Assembly (NCBI GenBank): GCA_027887005.1
Contig: JAPCJI010000001.1
Span: 62,001-126,000 of the forward strand
Source of the DNA: Nitrososphaerota archaeon
GTDB taxonomy: Archaea; Thermoproteota; Nitrososphaeria; Nitrososphaerales; Gagatemarchaeaceae
Direction: 5' to 3'
Length of the DNA stretch: 64,000 bases
Positions within the stretch are counted from its first letter, which is position 1. Each line of letters opens with the position of its first letter. A model generated the notes under the pieces. That model was given only the letters and a program-made list of their open reading frames with translations, made no database searches and was not told the DNA's origin. Shown one piece after another: positions 60,819 through 64,000 of the stretch. The translations under genes and the position numbers were made by a program.

Positions 60819-61136
60819 ATGACTGAGAACCTGTTCCAGCCCGTAACGGTGCAGGGTGGGGAACCTGAGCAGTCGATTCCGGCAGGTCGGAGGTCGATCC
60901 TTCAGATAAGGGTAGACATCCTGCGGGTAGTTGCGCAGGGGTTCGGGAAGCCGACTCAAATAATGTACAAGGCGAACCTTTCCTGGAACGTCCTCCAGGC
61001 CCAGCTGAGGTCGTTCGTCGTCGCAGAAATGCTGACTGTTGAGGAGTACGGGAGCAGGAGGAGATACACGATTACAACACGAGGCGCCGACCTAGTCCGG
61101 TCCTATGAGAAGGTAGTCAACGAGATCCTGAATTGA
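60819..61136 (+). CDS. HTH_45-type winged-helix regulator (copy 4)
   Basis: A 105-residue member closest to copy 1: R-V-D-I-L-R-V-V-A-Q-G, then P-T-Q-I-M-Y-K-A-N-L-S-W-N-V and a wing with R-R-R-Y-T-I-T-T-R-G. TATA-like ctaattacgc is ~30 bases before the ATG. Confidence 0.85.
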   Translation: MTENLFQPVTVQGGEPEQSIPAGRRSILQIRVDILRVVAQGFGKPTQIMYKANLSWNVLQAQLRSFVVAEMLTVEEYGSRRRYTITTRGADLVRSYEKVVNEILN

Positions 61137-61248
61137 AAGTCAACGGGGAACTCTTGCGACTCACTTGGTCTGATAGTCGGATTGCTGCGGACAGGTTGAC
61201 ACCACCTACTCATGAATCATGCGCCTCCTACTTCAGAGAACAGTCGAC

Positions 61249-61737
61249 ATGACTCAGTCAAGAAAAGAAAGGAAACACTCCAACGGGTTCGGCAGGATAG
61301 CGTATCTTCCCCCGTCACCAACAAGGGGTATGGGAGCCAGCTTGATGCCCGGAAATATTCAGAGGAAAGCCCTGGGCAGGATGTCGGCCCTGATCAAGGA
61401 GAGCCTGGAAGAGGAGCTCATCGCCCTCAACGCGGTAGCCCCTGACCACATCGAACAGCTTCCACGAATTTTCGAACTTGCGGTCATGGACTCTTTGACC
61501 AATATCGTAGGAGAAGGCGAGGCAATTGCCCTTTCAAAGCTGGTTGGGAAGTCCGGCCTTGGAGAACCTATCACGGTCTATGCCCAGCTCGACCTCCTAC
61601 TTGGCGAAGGGTCTGGGATATTGAAGGGCGCAATCCAGGAGGAGTTTCGAGTGAAGGTTCATGAGCTTTACGTTCGAATGATCGATCAGTTTGTGCCAGT
61701 GCCTGAAGCATTGGCTGCATTCCCAATCGTTTCTTGA
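61249..61737 (+). CDS. NitrOD5-like domain protein with helical N-terminus
   Basis: A ~162-residue protein. The N-terminal third is basic and low in structure; the second half has I-V-G-E-G-E-A-I-A-L-S-K-L, then L-D-L-L-L-G-E-G-S-G-I-L-K-G-A, which fits the same domain as 6108 and 16683. The start is uncertain (ATG 61249 or 61219). Role unknown. Confidence 0.5.
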   Translation: MTQSRKERKHSNGFGRIAYLPPSPTRGMGASLMPGNIQRKALGRMSALIKESLEEELIALNAVAPDHIEQLPRIFELAVMDSLTNIVGEGEAIALSKLVGKSGLGEPITVYAQLDLLLGEGSGILKGAIQEEFRVKVHELYVRMIDQFVPVPEALAAFPIVS

Positions 61738-61861
61738 CCAGGACCACACGCCTGTGCAGGGTTTTTTGGCGCCCGATTCGAGGTTTCTCGACTGCAGTGA
61801 TTCAAGACGCCGATGTCTAGCCTTCAGATTACTGAAGGAGAGGGTCTAGGTCTGACGAGCC

Positions 61862-62386
61862 TCAGTATCTTGCGTCTCTTAGCCTGTCCTGGTACGGCTC
61901 CACAACGTTGTGGGCCGTGTCCCTTACAAACGTGAGGTTCTCTAATCGGAGCGTGTGTGCATTGGGGAATGCGGCGGCTGGCCCGAATGCAAGCTCCTCC
62001 TGCCTCCGTCCAGCCTTGTTCACGCTCTCCTTGTTCAGGTAGACTAACTCTAGCTCTTCGCGTATCTTCTGGGGCAGCTTCCACCCGAGCCCTAAGCGCT
62101 TGTATTCCATGTAAGCACGCTTGGAGTACCGAGGCATCGGTGCAATCGAGGTATCCCCAGAAAGCTGTGAGTCGGCATACTCCATTATCTTCCTCGTGAC
62201 AATCGCGTTCGTCTTCAGCTCGGCTCTCAAGGCGTTCCTAGCCTTCCGCCTATTGTTCCTAGCAGAAATTGAGAATGCGAGCCAGACCGAGAGGAAGGCG
62301 ATTACAAGCGTGAAGAGGTATGGAAAGACGTACATCTGAAGGTCGTCCAACAGCGTCTGCCAGAACAGGTCAAGAGGGGTGGCCAA
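61862..62386 (-). CDS. One-helix membrane protein with cytoplasmic domain
   Basis: A 174-residue protein. A hydrophobic helix at ~18-40 is followed by a basic, helical soluble part (R-N-N-R-R-K-A-R-N-A-L-R-A-E). TTG start with TATA-like ctttatacc ~30 bases upstream (reverse strand). No family recognised. Confidence 0.55.
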   Translation of the reverse strand: MATPLDLFWQTLLDDLQMYVFPYLFTLVIAFLSVWLAFSISARNNRRKARNALRAELKTNAIVTRKIMEYADSQLSGDTSIAPMPRYSKRAYMEYKRLGLGWKLPQKIREELELVYLNKESVNKAGRRQEELAFGPAAAFPNAHTLRLENLTFVRDTAHNVVEPYQDRLRDARY

Positions 62387-62475
62387 GTCCGAAAGTTGTA
62401 GGGGGCGTTCGGTATAAAGAGTAACCGGAAGTGCAATACAGATTCCGCGAAGAGGTTTCTCTCCCGGCCAGGATC

Positions 62476-62877
62476 CTACTTCCTCGAGATGTCGGCATAG
62501 TTCGAACCGGCCGAGATAACGTTCGCGAGGGCCAATTCAAGAGCGTCGAGCATATCGGTAAGCGTGAGTCTGTCTTCTGGGGGTTTGGACAGGTCGAGCG
62601 TTTCTCTCTTGAGTGCGAAGGCAACCCAACCAGTCGTTATGATTGTCGATGCCATCATGAATACAATCACGTGACTCCCGGTGAGTCCGATTTCTTTCGC
62701 GATCGAATGAGTCTGCCTTCGGATTAGCTCCTGAAGCCTGGTCTGTGTGGCTTCGATTTCCTCGGGAGTCTTGCCTGGGCCGATGTCAATTAGGACTCTT
62801 CTGAGCTCTTCTTCGATCTGGTCTATGTACTTCTTCATGTCGACTCGGCTCGTGACAGCCGGAAATCCTTCGCTCAT
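62476..62877 (-). CDS. Small membrane-associated protein, unknown
   Basis: A 133-residue protein with a coiled acidic N-terminal half (Q-I-E-E-E-L-R-R-V-L-I-D), then a helix (V-I-V-F-M-M-A-S-T-I-I-T-T-G-W-V-A) and a soluble tail. ATG 62877 fits a TATA-like gtttaagac ~30 bases upstream on the reverse strand. No family recognised. Confidence 0.5.
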   Translation of the reverse strand: MSEGFPAVTSRVDMKKYIDQIEEELRRVLIDIGPGKTPEEIEATQTRLQELIRRQTHSIAKEIGLTGSHVIVFMMASTIITTGWVAFALKRETLDLSKPPEDRLTLTDMLDALELALANVISAGSNYADISRK

Positions 62878-62990
62878 TCTTGTACCCAAATCATTTGTCT
62901 AGCCAGTCTTAAACGTTTGAGAAAATAGAATCAGTATTGGATAGGAAGTAATGGATTATGGCAACCCGCTCCTTCGCAAGGAATCCGCCA

Positions 62991-63209
62991 CTAGTTCCTG
63001 CAAAGCAAGCACTCATCCGATGTCTTGAACATTCGAATTCTCCTTTCACCGTCAGTTCCTCTTCGCCACGAAAAAATCAAATTGGGCATCATTACGTAAT
63101 ACTTCACTTCAGAATCTCCATAGATTATGAAGACTTTCACAGTCGCCTCGTGCTCTTCGCAGATGGCTTGGTCCAAGGCTTGGTTGGCCGTCCTGCCGCG
63201 CTTCAGCAT
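62991..63209 (-). CDS. Small soluble protein, unknown
   Basis: A 72-residue frame (M-L-K-R-G-R-T-A-N-Q-A-L, later Y-G-D-S-E-V-K-Y-Y-V-M-M-P-N) with two C-terminal cysteines. A TATA-like atatatcc (about 63234-63241, reverse strand) is ~28 bases upstream of the ATG, which supports it. No family match. Confidence 0.45.
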   Translation of the reverse strand: MLKRGRTANQALDQAICEEHEATVKVFIIYGDSEVKYYVMMPNLIFSWRRGTDGERRIRMFKTSDECLLCRN

Positions 63210-63564
63210 GTTTCAATACGAACGCCCCCTGTTGGATATATGCGAAGTGGAGCTAGAATTCAGTAAGAAGGTCTGTCGAGGATGAACTCTGCTTCGAAAC
63301 CCCACTGCTCCCGAGGGGAAACTGGCTCTGGACTCTTGGGCTCCCGTTCGAGGATGTCCTCAAATGGCATTTGTTCGAGAAGGAGGACCCTGCCTTATTC
63401 TGCTTTGTGTACTACGGGTACATAGTTCGCGTTTGTTGGACCTTCGTAGGTTCCCAAGTGACCTCTGAGAAATTCAGAAGGCCGACTAGGTTTCCAAATG
63501 CTATCACATCCTTCGCTCATCTAATCAGGAGTTGGGATTGAAATCTTAGGAGCCTGACTGCAGA
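63210..63564. other. Gene-poor stretch with a start-less open frame
   Basis: A frame at 63254-63541 is open for 95 codons with a protein-like pattern (W-L-W-T-L-G-L-P-F-E-D-V-L-K-W, later F-C-F-V-Y-Y-G-Y-I-V-R-V-C-W) but has no ATG, GTG or TTG near its beginning. It may be a fragment or frameshifted gene. I do not call a CDS. Confidence 0.35.
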
Positions 63565-63762
63565 CTAAGGAAATATCCTCTCGATCCAGAACTCTCGCTC
63601 ATCGCAGCAAGTTAGGGTCTCCGGAGTACTCTCCGGACTCTTTCCCTTGCGCCTGTTGACCTTTTGATAGGAGAGGAGCGTGATCATCGGCGTGGGATGC
63701 TCGCAGACTCGATGCCGTCCTTCCATGCATTGCCTGCAGGGTTCTTCCAGTCTCGCCATCAT
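63565..63762 (-). CDS. Small cysteine-containing protein
   Basis: A 65-residue protein with C-R-Q-C and V-C-E-H near the start, a zinc-site pattern, then a C-C pair later. ATG 63762 (or 63759). No family recognised. Confidence 0.45.
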   Translation of the reverse strand: MMARLEEPCRQCMEGRHRVCEHPTPMITLLSYQKVNRRKGKSPESTPETLTCCDEREFWIERIFP

Positions 63763-63904
63763 GGGCGAGTGAATCACCCCCATTTTCCTACTTGAGGGTT
63801 GTGAACTCTGGATTCGGATTTTGGTTTCTTGCCAGGTCTAGAATCAAGCCGGTCGAATGAGGCCCTCGTTCAAGCTTAACCTGGAAAAAAGGAGAGGGAG
63901 ATTC

Positions 63905-64000
63905 TCACTTGCCAGTTATTCGGAATAACTTGCTCCCGCAGGACGAGCACGTCCCCGAGATTGCCTTGCGACCATTCTTGAAGGTGACTGGTCGGGGTGA
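63905..64000 (-). CDS. DUF5679-like zinc-ribbon protein, C-terminal part, cut by window edge
   Basis: The visible 31 residues read P-V-T-F-K-N-G-R-K-A-I-S-G-T-C-S-S-C-G-S-K-L then the end: the second knuckle of a DUF5679-type zinc ribbon. The start and first knuckle lie beyond the right edge. An A-run at 63885-63890 gives a T-tract just after the stop on the reverse strand, a likely transcript end. Confidence 0.7.
   Translation of the reverse strand, partial: SPRPVTFKNGRKAISGTCSSCGSKLFRITGK

Noticed and set aside
1-64000. tRNA or rRNA genes
   Set aside because: I looked for T-arm GTTCRANNC patterns and conserved rRNA stretches and found none that form a gene. A covariance-model search (tRNAscan-SE, Infernal) would settle it.

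Overview
The window is archaeal. The signs are TATA boxes about 25-32 bases upstream of start codons with almost no leader, frequent TTG and GTG starts, class III (type IV pilin-like) signal peptides, an isoprenoid-lipid gene pair (prenyl diphosphate synthase plus UbiA transferase), KaiC-like and DUF835 proteins, V4R sensors and many one-domain archaeal winged-helix regulators. Several small families (archaeal winged helix of the HTH_45 type, solitary domains resembling the thaumarchaeal output domain NitrOD5, DUF5679- and DUF2061-like proteins) point to Nitrososphaerota (Thaumarchaeota) or a close relative. The lineage is an inference, because no marker gene is present. I found no rRNA, tRNA, transposase or CRISPR array.

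Layout. 1-6.5 kb: the end of a PIN-domain gene, a PadR regulator, an NCS1 nucleobase transporter and two multi-membrane glycosyltransferases. 6.7-13.2 kb: a winged-helix regulator, an ACT-V4R sensor, a leftward operon (Lrp-like regulator, UbiA prenyltransferase, geranylgeranyl-type diphosphate synthase, membrane-DUF835 protein) and a divergent KaiC-like ATPase. 13.2-27.6 kb: two secreted proteins, then many short and mostly unrecognised genes, including zinc-binding miniproteins, one- or two-helix membrane peptides and PH-like/zinc-ribbon proteins.

28-55.7 kb is the centrepiece: two complete type IV pilus loci of the archaeal FlaI/FlaJ (TadA/TadC) kind on the same strand. Locus A (28.0-37.6 kb) has two pilins, a 1703-residue surface protein that itself starts with a pilin signal, an ATPase and a platform protein. 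Locus B (42.7-55.7 kb) has one pilin, three giant pilin-signal proteins (554, 1315 and 897 residues) that share an N-terminal module but end differently (nothing extra, Ig-like repeats, a propeller-like domain), an ATPase with a proline-rich extension and a platform protein. Between the loci lie three oppositely oriented 144-residue pilins. Two are a recent tandem duplication, and two share an operator-like box.

55.7-62.9 kb: a membrane methyltransferase, a V4R protein, three more winged-helix regulators, a second copy of a 154-residue protein also found beside locus A, a pilin-like protein and small membrane proteins. Together these suggest a surface-adhesion island with its own sensing and regulatory genes. 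62.9-64 kb is sparse and ends in a partial zinc-ribbon gene.
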